A stretch of 64,000 bases of DNA from Gordonia amicalis NBRC 100051 = JCM 11271 (GCF_000332995.1 NZ_BANS01000014.1:1-64000); one strand, 5' to 3'. Positions 17,675 through 28,411 are shown, counted from the first letter of the stretch. Notes: generated by a model not told the origin, from the letters alone. Program-made: numbers and translations.

Positions 17675-19228
17675 TCAGGCCTGCGATGGTGCGTGCACCC
17701 GGTTCCAGGCCTGGCGCCGCAGGGTGTCGGGATCGGTGACGACGCGGTCCGGGTCGTTGATGACCAGGACCTTCCGCTCGGCGGTCGTGTAGGCCGGCCA
17801 GCCGAGACCGGGGTCGCCGGTGCGGGCGAAAGCAGCCCAGCGGCCCTGCACGCTGTCGGTGACACGACGCGTGCCCGGCCAGTCCGCGATCGCGAGTCCC
17901 GCGCCCATCGGCGCGCGGTAGGCACCGAACACGGTGAACAGTTCCGTCGCGTGGGTCGCGCCGAAGCCCGTCGCGTCCAGGACCTTGGTCCGATAGTCAT
18001 AGCGGTACATGTAGGTCGGCGCGACCTTGCTGTGCCCGTCGGCGAAGGCACTCATCGGCGCCCAGAAGATCGAGTCACCGGCCAGGCGGATCCGATCGCG
18101 GTCGCCGTTGGAGTAGTGGGCGGCGATCTCGCGGCGGACCTCCTCGTCCTTCACCCGCATCAGCATGCGTTCGGAATCGGGCAGGACGTTCCAGAGTTTC
18201 GCGAAGAGTCTCCCCTCGTCCTTGTTGCTGCCGATCACCAGCGGCACCGGCAGCGTCAGGCCGTCGGCGGCCGCAGCGAGCGGCGAGCGCGGCAGCAGAT
18301 CACCGTCGACGACGGGCGCGAACGGGATGGACCCGCCCGAGGACTTGGTCGCGAACCGCATGAGACGATTGCCCGCTTCGAGCAGCAATGCGGGATTGGG
18401 GGTGGTGAGAAGGCGTTGCGCCTCGGCCGGGTCGAGGGGGTCCTCGGTCCGCTCCATCGAGGTGTTCCGACGTTGCGGATCGCGGAGGATCCGGACGAAC
18501 TCGTCGGCGTAGACGGTCGCGGCGTCCTGCTCGACCACGAGTTCCGGGGCGGGACTCTGCGCGATGGCGTGATGGAACAGGCCGGTGGCCTCCGGAGCGG
18601 ACAGCAGGGCGAGCACCGACGACCCACCGGCGCTCTCGCCGAAGACGGTCACGTTGTCGGGGTCACCGCCGAACGCGGCGATGTTGTCCTGCACCCATCG
18701 CAGCGCGGCGATCTGGTCGCGCAGACCCGCGTTGGTGTCGAACGGCCGGTCGTCCGTGGCGAACTGCGAGAGATCGAGGAAACCGAAGGGACCGAAACGG
18801 TATTGGATCGTCACGACGACGACGTCCTGGGCACGGGCCAGGAAGGCGCCGTCGTAGAGCGGGGTCGCGGCGGTGCCGAGGATGAAGGCGCCGCCGTGGA
18901 TGAAGACCATCACCGGCCGCGGCCTCGACGACGCGACGTCGGGTGAGAAGACGTTGAGCGTGAGGCAGTCCTCGGCCATCGGCGCGAACTTCCCCGGCGC
19001 GACGGCGGTGAACCGCTTCTCCTGGATGGCGGCCTTGGCGAGTTTGGTGCAGTCACGCACGCCGGGCCAGTCGTGGGCCGGTTCGGGTGCGCAAAACCGG
19101 CGGTGGGCCACCGGGGGCGCGGCGAACGGAATGCCTCGCCAGCTGATCGTGCCGCGGCGCAGCCGCCTTCCCCGTGCGCCACCGACGACGCCGTTGACCG
19201 TGGTGACCTTGGTGTCGAGCAGTGCCAT
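17675..19228 (-). CDS. Type B carboxylesterase/lipase family protein
   Basis: 517 aa, the full length expected for the family. Landmarks: EDCLTLNVFSP, the oxyanion hole HGGAFILGTA, the nucleophile elbow FGESAGGSSV, an acidic-residue candidate in GSNKDEGRLF, and the catalytic His likely in GFGATHATEL. There is no signal peptide, so the enzyme is probably intracellular. ATG 19228 is preferred; longer in-frame extensions read like non-coding sequence. It diverges from pxpA. The substrate is unknown; ester hydrolysis is inferred from the conserved triad. Confidence 0.9.
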   Translation of the reverse strand: MALLDTKVTTVNGVVGGARGRRLRRGTISWRGIPFAAPPVAHRRFCAPEPAHDWPGVRDCTKLAKAAIQEKRFTAVAPGKFAPMAEDCLTLNVFSPDVASSRPRPVMVFIHGGAFILGTAATPLYDGAFLARAQDVVVVTIQYRFGPFGFLDLSQFATDDRPFDTNAGLRDQIAALRWVQDNIAAFGGDPDNVTVFGESAGGSSVLALLSAPEATGLFHHAIAQSPAPELVVEQDAATVYADEFVRILRDPQRRNTSMERTEDPLDPAEAQRLLTTPNPALLLEAGNRLMRFATKSSGGSIPFAPVVDGDLLPRSPLAAAADGLTLPVPLVIGSNKDEGRLFAKLWNVLPDSERMLMRVKDEEVRREIAAHYSNGDRDRIRLAGDSIFWAPMSAFADGHSKVAPTYMYRYDYRTKVLDATGFGATHATELFTVFGAYRAPMGAGLAIADWPGTRRVTDSVQGRWAAFARTGDPGLGWPAYTTAERKVLVINDPDRVVTDPDTLRRQAWNRVHAPSQA

Positions 19229-19292
19229 ACCCCCACCGTAGACGAATCGCCTGTTACGTCTGCTCAACCGGCGCAGATCTAGAATGTTGCCC

Positions 19293-20087
19293 ATGACCGC
19301 CGACAAGGCCCGCTCCGACAAGGCCACCGTCGAACCGGCACGCGCTCGCATCGATCTCAACGCCGACCTCGGCGAGGGAGTCGGCGACGACGAGACGATG
19401 CTGACCATCGTGACCAGCGCCAACATCGCGTGCGGTTTCCACGCGGGAACTCCCGCAGACCTGCTGGCGACGTGCCGGGCGGCCGTGGCCGCCGGTGTCC
19501 GCATCGGCGCGCAGGTCTCCTATCCCGACCGCGCCGGCTTCGGCCGCCGGTTCATGGAGATGTCGACGCCGGACCTGATCGCCGATCTCGTCTATCAGAT
19601 CGGCGCGCTCGACGCCCTCGCCCGATCCGTCGGCGGGTCGGTGACCTACGTGAAACCCCATGGCGCGCTGTACAACACGGTCGTCCACCACGAGCAACAG
19701 GCCGACGCGGTGGTCGCTGCGGTGCGCGACGTGAACCCGGGTCTGGCGATGATGGGGCTACCGAACTCGGAGATTCTGGCCCGTGCCGAACGCGCCGGGC
19801 TGCGGGTCATCACCGAGGCCTTCGCCGACCGCGCCTACACCCCCACGGGGACACTCGTTCCGCGCACCGAGCGTGGGGCCGTCCTCTCCGACAGCGCGGA
19901 GATCGCACGGCGGGTCGTCGAGATGACCACCACCGGACGCCTGACGGCGATCGACGGCACGGTGGTCGCGGTCGACGCCGATTCGATCTGTCTGCACGGC
20001 GACACCCAGGGCGCGGTCGGCCACGCCCGTGCGGTTCGCGAAGCACTCGCGCAGGCCGGTGTCGAGATCGGTCTCACCCGGTCGTGA
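19293..20087 (+). CDS. pxpA: 5-oxoprolinase subunit PxpA (LamB/YcsF family)
   Basis: 264 aa. LamB/YcsF family with IDLNADLGEG, NIACGFHAGTPADL, RIGAQVSYPDRAGFGRR, VKPHGALYN and CLHGDTQGAV, all conserved. In bacteria PxpABC cleaves 5-oxoproline with ATP to glutamate; here no pxpBC genes are adjacent, so the partners must lie elsewhere. TAGAAT (19280-19285) lies 7 nt before ATG 19293, which suggests a leaderless mRNA; ATG 19284 is the alternative. Confidence 0.88.
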   Translation: MTADKARSDKATVEPARARIDLNADLGEGVGDDETMLTIVTSANIACGFHAGTPADLLATCRAAVAAGVRIGAQVSYPDRAGFGRRFMEMSTPDLIADLVYQIGALDALARSVGGSVTYVKPHGALYNTVVHHEQQADAVVAAVRDVNPGLAMMGLPNSEILARAERAGLRVITEAFADRAYTPTGTLVPRTERGAVLSDSAEIARRVVEMTTTGRLTAIDGTVVAVDADSICLHGDTQGAVGHARAVREALAQAGVEIGLTRS

Positions 20088-20100
20088 ACCGGCGCGCGGA

Positions 20101-21051
20101 CTACCGCCGGCGCTGGCGTGCGAATTCGGCGAGCACGACGCCCGCCGCGACCGACGCGTTGAGGCTCTCGACCTCCCCGGCCATGGGGATCGACAGGATC
20201 GAGTCGCAGCTCTCGCGCACGAGGCGCGACAGGCCCTTGCCCTCCGATCCCACGACGATCACCGTCGGACCGGTGCCGTCGTAGTCGTCGAGGGTCACGT
20301 CGCCGCCGGCGTCCAGACCCACGAGCTGGGCCCCGGAGTCGGCCCAGTCCTTGAGCGTCCGGGTGAGGTTGGTGGCACGCGCGACCGGGAGTCGTGCGGC
20401 GGCACCGGCGCTGGTCCGCCAGGCCACCGCGGTCACGCTCGCGCTGCGTCGCGCCGGGATCACCACGCCGTGCCCGCCGAAGGCGGCCACCGAGCGGATC
20501 ACCGCACCCAGGTTGCGCGGGTCGGTGATGTTGTCGAGCGCCACCAGCAGCGGCGGGGTGCCGCTGGCCTTGGCGTCGGCCATCAGATCGTCCGGATGGG
20601 TGTACTCGTACTCCGGCACCTGCAGGGCGATGCCCTGATGCATTCCGTTGGTGGACAACCGGTCCAGCTCCGGCTTGCCGACCTCGAGGATGGAGATCGC
20701 CTGATCGCCGGCGATCTTGACCGCCTCGGCGACACGCTCGTCTGGTTCGGAGTTGGTGGCGATGTAGAGCGCCGTCGCGGGCACGCCCGCACGCAGGCAC
20801 TCGACGACGGGGTTGCGGCCGAGCACGTACTCGGGACCCTCGTCCTTCCCGCGCACGCCGCCCCGGCCGGTGCCCGACTTCGCCGCGGCCTTCGCCCGCT
20901 TGTGAGCGGGGTGGTACGGGCGGTCGACCGCCTTCGGGGTGGCGCCCCGGGCCTCGAGACCGCGTCGCCGCTGGCCGCCGGACCCGACGACCTGCCCCTT
21001 CTTGGTGCCCGACTTGCGGATCGCACCCTTACGCTTGGAATTTCCTGCCAT
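20101..21051 (-). CDS. rlmB: 23S rRNA (guanosine-2'-O)-methyltransferase RlmB (TrmH/SPOUT)
   Basis: 316 aa. A Lys/Arg-rich N-terminal tail (~70 residues), an L30e-like substrate domain, then the knotted SPOUT domain with [35 protein letters not shown] and [20 protein letters not shown], the three TrmH motifs. The ATG overlaps the cysS stop by one base (TGATG), so the two are coupled, as in M. tuberculosis Rv3580c-Rv3579c. Confidence 0.93.
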   Translation of the reverse strand: MAGNSKRKGAIRKSGTKKGQVVGSGGQRRRGLEARGATPKAVDRPYHPAHKRAKAAAKSGTGRGGVRGKDEGPEYVLGRNPVVECLRAGVPATALYIATNSEPDERVAEAVKIAGDQAISILEVGKPELDRLSTNGMHQGIALQVPEYEYTHPDDLMADAKASGTPPLLVALDNITDPRNLGAVIRSVAAFGGHGVVIPARRSASVTAVAWRTSAGAAARLPVARATNLTRTLKDWADSGAQLVGLDAGGDVTLDDYDGTGPTVIVVGSEGKGLSRLVRESCDSILSIPMAGEVESLNASVAAGVVLAEFARQRRR

Positions 21052-22442
21052 CACGCCTCACCCTTCAATGCCCACTGTGCACCATCAGGGGTGTCGGTCA
21101 CCTCGATGCCGGCCTCGGCCAGACGATCCCGGACCGCATCCGCGGTCGCCCAGTCCTTGGCGGAACGCGCGTCGGCGCGCCGTTGCAGTTCGGCGCGCAC
21201 CAGCACGTCCAGTGCAGAGGTGGCGGCCGAGTCGTCGGCCGCACCGGCCCACTGATCGTCGAGCGGGTCGACGCCGAGGATCCCCATCATGCCCCGCACC
21301 GACGATGCGGCGGCCAGCGCGGCCGCCCCGTCACCCGATTCGAGTGCGGTGTTGCCCTGACGGACGACGTTGTGCACGACCGCGAGAGCCGCCGGGACGC
21401 CGAGATCGTCGTCGAGCGCGTCACCGAAATCGGGGTCGATGTCGCCGACGGCCACATCGCCCACGCGGGCGGCGACACGTTCGACGAAGGACTCCACCCG
21501 CCGGTAACCGGCGGCCGCCTCGGTGAGCGCACCCGGCGAGTACTCCAGCATCGACCGGTAGTGCGCACTGCCGAGGTAGTACCGCAGTTCGACGGCACGG
21601 ACGCGCTGCAGCATCGCGGGGATCGACACCACGTTGCCCAGCGACTTGCTCATCTTCTCGCCACCCATGGTGACCCAGCCGTTGTGCAGCCAGTACCGCG
21701 CGAACGGGTCTCCGGCGCCGTGCGCCTGGGCGATCTCGTTCTCGTGGTGCGGGAACACCAGATCCATTCCGCCGCAGTGGATGTCGAACTCTGCCCCCAG
21801 CAGGCTGGTGGCCATCGCCGAGCACTCCAGATGCCAGCCGGGGCGTCCGGGACCCCAGGGGGTCGGCCACGACGGCTCATCGGGCTTGGCCGCCTTCCAC
21901 AGCGTGAAGTCGCGGTGATCGCGCTTGCCGGTGCCCGCGCTCTCGCCCTGGTGCACGTCGTCGAGCTTGTGCCCGGACAGTGCACCGTAGTCGGGGAGGC
22001 TCCGGACGTCGAAGTAGACGTTGCCGTCGGCGACGTAGGCGTGGCCACGCTCGATCAGGCGCTGCATGTACTCGACCATCTGGGTCACGAACCCGGTCGC
22101 CCGCGGTTCTGCCGACGGCGGCAGGACGCCGAGCGCGCGGTAGGCGTCGTCGAAGGCGCGCTCGTGCGTGGCGGCCCACTCCCACCAGGGACGGCCCGCG
22201 TCGGCGGCCTTGCGGAGGATCTTGTCGTCGATGTCGGTGACGTTGCGGACGAACAGCACGTCGAGGCCCTGGTGGCTCAACCAGCGGCGCAGGATGTCGA
22301 AGGCGATACCGCTGCGGACGTGGCCGATATGGGGAACACCCTGCACCGTCGCGCCGCACAGGTACACCGATGCCTGGCCTGGGCGCAGCGGCACGAAGTC
22401 GCGCACCTCTCGGGAGCTGGTGTCATAAAGGCGCAGGGTCAC
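21051..22442 (-). CDS. cysS: Cysteinyl-tRNA synthetase
   Basis: 463 aa class Ia synthetase. [19 protein letters not shown] holds the first zinc Cys and the HIGH motif; the Zn site continues in [10 protein letters not shown] and [20 protein letters not shown] is the KMSKS loop. The GTG 22442 start gives the N-terminus [16 protein letters not shown], matching M. tuberculosis CysS; in-frame sequence upstream is not coding. In M. tuberculosis ispF lies immediately upstream; here an 8.5-kb acyltransferase/glycosyltransferase island intervenes. Confidence 0.95.
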   Translation of the reverse strand: MTLRLYDTSSREVRDFVPLRPGQASVYLCGATVQGVPHIGHVRSGIAFDILRRWLSHQGLDVLFVRNVTDIDDKILRKAADAGRPWWEWAATHERAFDDAYRALGVLPPSAEPRATGFVTQMVEYMQRLIERGHAYVADGNVYFDVRSLPDYGALSGHKLDDVHQGESAGTGKRDHRDFTLWKAAKPDEPSWPTPWGPGRPGWHLECSAMATSLLGAEFDIHCGGMDLVFPHHENEIAQAHGAGDPFARYWLHNGWVTMGGEKMSKSLGNVVSIPAMLQRVRAVELRYYLGSAHYRSMLEYSPGALTEAAAGYRRVESFVERVAARVGDVAVGDIDPDFGDALDDDLGVPAALAVVHNVVRQGNTALESGDGAAALAAASSVRGMMGILGVDPLDDQWAGAADDSAATSALDVLVRAELQRRADARSAKDWATADAVRDRLAEAGIEVTDTPDGAQWALKGEA

Positions 22443-22524
22443 GACCGGCCATCCTACCGGACCACGGACGGGCCACCGACCGCCCGAGTGGCCGGACCAG
22501 ACCCGTTCCGCAGCCGGAATGCCA

Positions 22525-23856
22525 TCAGCCCGCGTCGGCGGCGAGAACCGGCTCGAGGACGGTGCCGACCAGCGCTTGCATCGTGTCGAGTGTGTCGGTG
22601 AGGACCGCCACGGCCCGGTCGGTGTGCGGGTACCGCACCCGGACGTGGATGCCGTCGCGGTCACGCCAGAACCACCACTGGGCGGTGTCGGTCGGCTTCT
22701 GACTCGATATCTGCCGGACGACGACGTCGCCACGCGGCATGGGCAGCCGCGTGTAGTCGACGTAGGACATCATGAAGACGTCACTTCGGCCGGGGCGCAG
22801 GCGATCGCCGAAGGCCGCGTATACCGGCGTCAGTCCGATCTCCGCCAGCGGGAGCGCCGCCGCGAGGCGTCGCGTGTTCCGGTACATGGCCGCGTACAGG
22901 TCGCCGGTCGCGCTGATCAGCATCGGCGCGTTGCCCACCGACCAACTCACGCAGCCCGGCCCCGCCCCGGCCCCGGTGGGCACCACGGTGGCCACCTCAT
23001 CGGGTCCGCCGGCGGCGTTGATGGCCATGCCGGCACAGGTGAGCACGGCCGGATAGGTACGGGCCCCGCGCCGGTGGACCGTCGAGCTGAACGTCGCGGC
23101 GTCGTCGCCGGACATCAGCGTCCGGACCATCGTGTGGACGGGGAGGCTCTCCCCGGCGGCGACCCCGAGGTCGAGCGGGAATTCGGGAACCGTCCAACCG
23201 GTCGCGGCGAGGAACTGCTCCCAGCCGCTCAGGCGGGGATCGTCGGCGGTCACCGATGCCTCGGCTTCCGCGACGATCCGGAGTGCGTCGAGGCCGGACT
23301 CCGCCGGTGCCGGCGCGCGACCGGCGAGCAGCTCGCAGATCTCGGTCGACACGACGGCCAGTGATCGCGCGTCGACGTAGCAGTGGTCGAAGGCGCACAC
23401 CAGCGTCGTGCCGCCGGGGCGGGTCACCGCCGCGAGGAAGTGCGGCATCGGTTCGAAGGGATTGCAGGTCGCGCCGATGTACCCGGCCAGTCGCGAGACG
23501 AATGCCGATGCCGAGAGCCCGTCGTCCGCCTGCCGGAACTCTTCTTTGACGTCGACGCCCGGATGCAACAGGCGGGTGACGACGTCACCGGTCTGCACGT
23601 AGTGACTGCGGAGCGCGTCGTGGCGGGCGATCATCGTCCCGACGGCCTCGCAGATCTGGTCGAGATCGATTTGTTCCGGGAAATCCAGGGTGAGCGCCAT
23701 CCAGCCCGGCTGCCCCGCGGCGATCGACGCGAGGTGGAATCGCTCGTTCTCCGACACCGGTACGCTCGACCGGGCGGCCGCCCCGCCCGGTACGGCACGC
23801 CAGCACACCAGTTCTCCCGGCTCGACCGCCCACGATTCGGAACTCGAGAGCTTCAT
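22525..23856 (-). CDS. PapA/condensation-domain-type acyltransferase 1
   Basis: 443 aa. Condensation-like acyltransferase fold related to mycobacterial PapA proteins. The active-site segment reads [10 protein letters not shown] (~residue 170), keeping the catalytic His and the structural Asp of HxxxDG but with Ala in place of Gly. [16 protein letters not shown], in the position of the DFGWG-like latch, is family-typical of this subgroup. The start overlaps the stop of acyltransferase 2 by 4 nt (ATGA). Last of three tandem acyltransferase genes; 82 bp separate it from cysS. The likely job is acylating a sugar lipid or a carrier-bound product; the acceptor is not predictable. Confidence 0.75.
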   Translation of the reverse strand: MKLSSSESWAVEPGELVCWRAVPGGAAARSSVPVSENERFHLASIAAGQPGWMALTLDFPEQIDLDQICEAVGTMIARHDALRSHYVQTGDVVTRLLHPGVDVKEEFRQADDGLSASAFVSRLAGYIGATCNPFEPMPHFLAAVTRPGGTTLVCAFDHCYVDARSLAVVSTEICELLAGRAPAPAESGLDALRIVAEAEASVTADDPRLSGWEQFLAATGWTVPEFPLDLGVAAGESLPVHTMVRTLMSGDDAATFSSTVHRRGARTYPAVLTCAGMAINAAGGPDEVATVVPTGAGAGPGCVSWSVGNAPMLISATGDLYAAMYRNTRRLAAALPLAEIGLTPVYAAFGDRLRPGRSDVFMMSYVDYTRLPMPRGDVVVRQISSQKPTDTAQWWFWRDRDGIHVRVRYPHTDRAVAVLTDTLDTMQALVGTVLEPVLAADAG

Positions 23857-25325
23857 CGCACAACCGATTCCGTCGCGTACCCGGCCGCATCCGCGTACTC
23901 GGCCAGGATTTCGCGCAGGGTCGCGAACTGCTCGAGGATCGACGTTCGCGCCACGTCGTTGTCGGGGATCTGCGACACCACGTCGAGTCCCGTCGCCGTC
24001 CGCGTGAACCAGAGGTTGGCGTTGCGCGTGGGACCGAGTCCGGTCAACAGCTGTGTCCCGTTCAGAACCGGGTCGTCACCGATCGGCAGGCGGCGGAGGT
24101 CGGTGTAGGACACCATGTACGGACTTCCGTCGAGTCCGCGGAAGACGCCCTCTCCGGCGAGTTGCGCGAGCACCGCGTGCGCGGGGATCTCGGCCGCGCC
24201 GCGGGCGAGTCGAACGCTCTGGGCGGCCGCGCGCACCAGGTCGTCGAAATCGACGTCTCCGATGTTCGGTACCTCGACGGCGATCGGCGCGAAGTTGCAC
24301 AGCCAGCCCTGCGTCCAGAAGTGCTCCGGCGCACGGGTGGCCAGCACGGTCGACACGAAGAACCGGTCACGACCGGTCATTCGGCGGTGCCACTCCGCGA
24401 GCGCCGCGTAGATGAGCCCGGAGAAGCTGCCGTCGGTCGCGGCGATCCGGGCATCGCAGCGGGCGAGGGTCTCGGCGTCGAGCAGCACTGTCTGGGCCGT
24501 GACCGACGGCTTCGGCAGCCCGTCGGTCAGCCCGAGGTCGAGCGGACAGCTCGGCGTACGACCGTCGTTGTGCACCAGTGCGTCCCGCCAGACCGCGACA
24601 CGATCGTCGGCGGGGTCGAGTGACGCCGCGATCCGGCGTTCCGCCAGTATCGCGTCCCCGAAGGAGCCGGCCGCCGCCAGCTCCGCGGGCTCGCCGGCAC
24701 AGTGGCCCCGGTACAGCTCGACGATCTCGAACATCGCGAGGACCAACGAATATCCGTCGCCCCGGACATGATCCGTCGAGGCGAGGAACGTGAACCCGTT
24801 GTCGTCGCAGGTCGCGCCCCACCACGAACCCGGAACCAGATCGGACCAAGCGGTCTCGGCGGCCCGGCCGCCCACCCAGTCACCGAGTTCGGCGTCGTGC
24901 ACGTGGACGGATTCACGGTCCGCGGTGACGATCTCGACCTCGTCCGGTGGCGACACCCATCGCTCGTGCCCTGCCGGACCCGAGCGATAGTGCGCGCGCA
25001 ACTCCTCATGGCGCCGAACGAAGTCGGTCAGCGCGGCCGACATGGCATCGGGCACCAAGGGAGTATCGAATCGTGTTGCGGCCACGATGAATCCGTGGTG
25101 CGCCTCGCCCTCCCGGCGTTTGGCCGCCATCGTCGCCAGATGGTCGGATTGCAGGAACGACACCCCGTCGCCCCAGCGTTGCGCTGCTTTCGCAACACGG
25201 TCCGGATCGCGCAGCTCCCACTCGACGGCCCGCCCACCGGTCAGGTGTGGGCGGAGCCGAGCGACCAGCGACCCGGAATCGCTGAACCGGGGAGGGATGT
25301 CGCGTGACTGCAGCGTTCCCGACAT
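23853..25325 (-). CDS. PapA/condensation-domain-type acyltransferase 2
   Basis: 490 aa. Complete active-site motif DHVRGDG (~residue 187) within STDHVRGDGYSLVLAMFEIVELY. The subgroup signature MVSYTDLRRLPIGDDP is near residue 400. ATG 25325 overlaps the preceding stop by one base (TGATG), and the 3' end overlaps acyltransferase 1 by 4 nt. The only member of the minus-strand trio with a canonical HxxxDG, so it is the best candidate for a conventional acyl-CoA-dependent transfer. Confidence 0.78.
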   Translation of the reverse strand: MSGTLQSRDIPPRFSDSGSLVARLRPHLTGGRAVEWELRDPDRVAKAAQRWGDGVSFLQSDHLATMAAKRREGEAHHGFIVAATRFDTPLVPDAMSAALTDFVRRHEELRAHYRSGPAGHERWVSPPDEVEIVTADRESVHVHDAELGDWVGGRAAETAWSDLVPGSWWGATCDDNGFTFLASTDHVRGDGYSLVLAMFEIVELYRGHCAGEPAELAAAGSFGDAILAERRIAASLDPADDRVAVWRDALVHNDGRTPSCPLDLGLTDGLPKPSVTAQTVLLDAETLARCDARIAATDGSFSGLIYAALAEWHRRMTGRDRFFVSTVLATRAPEHFWTQGWLCNFAPIAVEVPNIGDVDFDDLVRAAAQSVRLARGAAEIPAHAVLAQLAGEGVFRGLDGSPYMVSYTDLRRLPIGDDPVLNGTQLLTGLGPTRNANLWFTRTATGLDVVSQIPDNDVARTSILEQFATLREILAEYADAAGYATESVVR

Positions 25326-26848
25326 CAGCTGCCGAGGACCCCTGTCGGGCTTCCGGCGGACAGGACCGCGCGGTCGATACCGGTGGGTCCGTCCACCGCA
25401 CCCGCACGGTAGGAATACTCGCAATCGCCCTCGGCGACTATATCCTTCAGCGTCGCATGGAACGTGGACAGGAAGACCTCGACAGCAGGTGCGTTCGCGG
25501 CCGGGAAACGGGCGGACACGTTGACGCCGGTGGGGATGCGGTTGATCCAGAAGTAGACCTCGTCGGCGTCGCGGGTCGCGCTGCGCAGCACCCGTGCCGC
25601 ACGCGGCTCCCACTCGGTCGAGCCCTCCGCGTGTCGAAGGTCGATGTGGGACACCACGAATCCCGGAGGTGTCACGTCCCCACCGATCAGCTCGGCGACC
25701 GGCGCGAACGGGGCAGCGCCCACATCCTTGTACTGGGCCGCGGTGGCCGCGACGGCGGTCAGCGCGTCGGTGAACTTCAGCGGCCGGCCCGGGCGGACGG
25801 CCACCGGGATGATCCCGACGAACCAGCCCACCGCCTCGCCCCACTCGATCGCGTTGCGGGTGTGGATCGGACTGATGAAACGGAGATCCGCGGAACCGGT
25901 CAGGGCCGCCGACGTCATCGACAGCGCGGTGTAGATGCCGGCGGTCATCGACGACCCGGCCGCCTTGCAGATCGCGTCGAACCGCTTGGTGTCGGCGGCG
26001 TCGAGCAGCCAGTGCGACAGGGTGGCCTGGAAGCCCTCCTCCGGGGTCCGCTGAGCCGCGATGGTGCGCGGTGCATCGGCGGGGACGTCGAACTGCGGGA
26101 ACCGCGGGATCGACTCCGGCTGTACGGCGGTGGTGGTGTCGTCGAAGAAGGTGCGCCACTGGCTCACCGCGGCGTTGTTGGCGTCGATCTGCTCACCGAG
26201 ACGACGCTCCGCGTCACTGAAGTCCAGGTAGCTGCCGAACGCCGCGAGTCCGTGCGGCTCGCCGGTGACCTCGGCGAGGTACAGCGCGGTCAGTTCGCGG
26301 ATCGCGAACACCTGGGTGTAGGCGTCCATCACCGTGTGATCGGCGGCGAACACGACGAGGAAACCCTCGTCGTCGCCGGGCGTCTCGACCGTCACCGCAA
26401 GGCAGTGCGGCCACGTCAGCGGGGTGACGGTGGTGTTGAAGTACTCGGTGACGAGTTCGGAGACCTCGGCGGGTTCCAGATCGGACCCGAAGGCCCGCTC
26501 ACGCACCGCGATCGTGTCGGCGGCGACGGTGATGCGGGTCAGGTCGCCCTGCGGGTGCCCGGCGTCGTGGACGCGCACCGAGGTCCGGAACGCCTCATGC
26601 CTGCGGTACCACGCAACGAGCGTGCGCGAGAACGCATCACGATCGAGCGGACGCTGAATCCGGAAAGCGGTCCCGATCCACTGGCTGTACCAGTCGGAGC
26701 CCTCACGAACCGCCCGTCGGGCGTGCTCGAGGTGCATGTACGACAGTTGTCGCGAATCGCTCTGCCACTCGGACGCGTCAACCGCGGGCTCCCAGGCGGT
26801 GACGGTTCCGCCGGGCATCGAGTAGTCAGTCAGTTCGGTGTATTCCAT
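25325..26848 (-). CDS. PapA/condensation-domain-type acyltransferase 3
   Basis: 507 aa. The active-site segment FAADHTVMDAYTQV (~residue 175) keeps the His and Asp of HxxxDG with Ala at the last position, as in acyltransferase 1. GFVVSHIDLRHAEG is near residue 400. ATG 26848 follows GAGAGG at 6 nt spacing; a longer start at 26869 is less likely. First gene of the minus-strand acyltransferase operon, 157 bp from the antigen-85-like gene, which could supply the promoter or have its own. Confidence 0.76.
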   Translation of the reverse strand: MEYTELTDYSMPGGTVTAWEPAVDASEWQSDSRQLSYMHLEHARRAVREGSDWYSQWIGTAFRIQRPLDRDAFSRTLVAWYRRHEAFRTSVRVHDAGHPQGDLTRITVAADTIAVRERAFGSDLEPAEVSELVTEYFNTTVTPLTWPHCLAVTVETPGDDEGFLVVFAADHTVMDAYTQVFAIRELTALYLAEVTGEPHGLAAFGSYLDFSDAERRLGEQIDANNAAVSQWRTFFDDTTTAVQPESIPRFPQFDVPADAPRTIAAQRTPEEGFQATLSHWLLDAADTKRFDAICKAAGSSMTAGIYTALSMTSAALTGSADLRFISPIHTRNAIEWGEAVGWFVGIIPVAVRPGRPLKFTDALTAVAATAAQYKDVGAAPFAPVAELIGGDVTPPGFVVSHIDLRHAEGSTEWEPRAARVLRSATRDADEVYFWINRIPTGVNVSARFPAANAPAVEVFLSTFHATLKDIVAEGDCEYSYRAGAVDGPTGIDRAVLSAGSPTGVLGS

Positions 26849-27005
26849 CACAACCTCTCGTGTTGTCACACGTTCTGGACCCCTGATGGTCCATGCTCGG
26901 CTCCTCCCCTGAAGCCGCCCCGGCGCATCGAGTACCGGTCAGTTCCGCCGGCGACAGCCGTCGGAGACCCACCTCCTCATCCGTCCGTAAACGATCCGCG
27001 CACGG

Positions 27006-28034
27006 TCACAAACCCAATCCGCGGGCAATCGTGGGCCAGGACTGGCGCTGCTGGTCCACCCAGTACGGCCACGAGTGCGTGCCGGGATCGACATATCGGA
27101 TGGTGGCGGGAATCTTCAACTGTCCGAGTCGGGCCTGCAGCTGCTGCGTACACCACAGCGCGCCGAGCTCGATCGCACCACCCACGACCTGACGATCGGT
27201 CGGATCGTCGTTGCCAGGATAACCGGGAGCGTCGTACTTGCCAGGCCGTCCGGTCCCGGTGGAGACGTAGACCTCGGTGCCTCTCAGACCGGCGGCCCGC
27301 AAGAGAACGTCGTGCGCGGCCCAGGCGGGGTCGGACGGCGGCCCCCACATGTTGTCGGGGTTGCCACCGAAGGCGGTCACGATGCCTCGCGGGTATGCCT
27401 GACCAGCAGGTCCGGTGGTCGTGAAGCACCCGCTGTAGGCGGCGACCGTGTCGTAGAAACCGGGGTTCCGGACGGCGAGGACCAGCGCGGCGCCGGCCCC
27501 CATGGACAGTCCGGCGAGACCACGTGCACCGTTGCCGTCGAAGCGTTCGTCGATCAGCGGGGGCAACTCGCGCGTGAGAAATGTCTCCCATTTGTAGCGA
27601 CCGAGCACAGGATCGTCGCGCTGCCAGTCGGTGTAGAGACTGCCGTTGCCCGCGATGGGCATGACGACGTTGACGTTCTTGTCGGCGTAGAAGCCCGCGA
27701 CGTCGGTCTTCAGAGTCCAGATGCTCTTCTCCGGGTTCTCCTCACCCAGACCACCCAGCAGGTACAGCGACGGGCGGGGCCCAGCCGATGCCTCAGGTGT
27801 CACGACCTGCACCTTGACGGTCTTCTGCATGGCTGCGGAGTAGACGTACACACCGTGGGAGTGCGGGCCTTCCGCCACGACGCGCTCGATGGTCGAACGA
27901 GTCGGCGCCGCATTCGCCCCGCCCGCCTGCGCCAGACCGGCAAAGGCCGTCAGCGCAGCCGCCAGTATGGCGATGAGAGCGGTGGTCTGCGATGCCACGC
28001 GGCGATCTGATGTACGGCGGGCGGCACCCGTCAT
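27006..28034 (-). CDS. Antigen-85-like secreted acyltransferase/esterase
   Basis: 342 aa with a cleavable signal peptide (hydrophobic residues ~18-37, ending GGANAAPT). Alpha/beta hydrolase of the antigen 85/mycolyltransferase family: LGGLGEEN, NGSLYTDW, KWETFLTRELPPLID, nucleophile GLSMGAGAAL, and His in DPGTHSW. Antigen 85 proteins transfer mycolates between trehalose molecules or onto arabinogalactan outside the membrane; related Chp proteins finish acyl-trehaloses. Placed beside four PapA-type enzymes it may carry out the last extracellular acyl transfer of a glycolipid. The role in this island is inferred. Confidence 0.82.
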   Translation of the reverse strand: MTGAARRTSDRRVASQTTALIAILAAALTAFAGLAQAGGANAAPTRSTIERVVAEGPHSHGVYVYSAAMQKTVKVQVVTPEASAGPRPSLYLLGGLGEENPEKSIWTLKTDVAGFYADKNVNVVMPIAGNGSLYTDWQRDDPVLGRYKWETFLTRELPPLIDERFDGNGARGLAGLSMGAGAALVLAVRNPGFYDTVAAYSGCFTTTGPAGQAYPRGIVTAFGGNPDNMWGPPSDPAWAAHDVLLRAAGLRGTEVYVSTGTGRPGKYDAPGYPGNDDPTDRQVVGGAIELGALWCTQQLQARLGQLKIPATIRYVDPGTHSWPYWVDQQRQSWPTIARGLGL

Positions 28035-28111
28035 GTCGTCGCGTCCTCCGGATTCTGCGAAAGGATCAATGGAATGACCCGATGGCAACAAGATGCTGAA
28101 GGCCACCGAAG

Positions 28112-28125
28112 TTAGGCGCACCTCA
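28112..28125. promoter_or_regulatory. Candidate DtxR/IdeR-type iron box
   Basis: TTAGGCGCACCTCA matches 11 of 14 positions of TTAGGCTAACCTAA, the right-hand part of the 19-bp DtxR/IdeR consensus. It lies in the 377-bp divergent region between the antigen-85-like gene and acyltransferase 4. The left part of the consensus is poor, so this is tentative. No other gene or motif stands out in 28035-28411. Confidence 0.3.
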
Positions 28126-28411
28126 CAGTGATGACGACAGTAACCTGCTTCGCGGCGAATTGATAGTTGGACAAACGAAAAAACTCCCGGGCGATCAGCG
28201 AAAATCAGGGACGTATCGCCCGCTCGGGGTGATTCGACACCGAGCCGCCGTGGACCCGGAGAACCCGAGGGCCTCGGGTAGGGTTGCGGTGTCCTGTCGG
28301 CCTGTACGGCCGTGCGCCGCACCGCAGCCGCCGGGACCGATGACCGTGATTTCTGGACCATCGTCTACATCGATCACCGACTTTTTGCATGCACGAACGG
28401 CAGCTGCAGAC

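Noticed and set aside
25304-27424. 706-codon open frame on the plus strand antisense to the acyltransferases
   Set aside because: It is Arg/Gly/Asp-rich with no domain signal and mirrors the GC-rich third positions of the real minus-strand genes, so it is a shadow frame.
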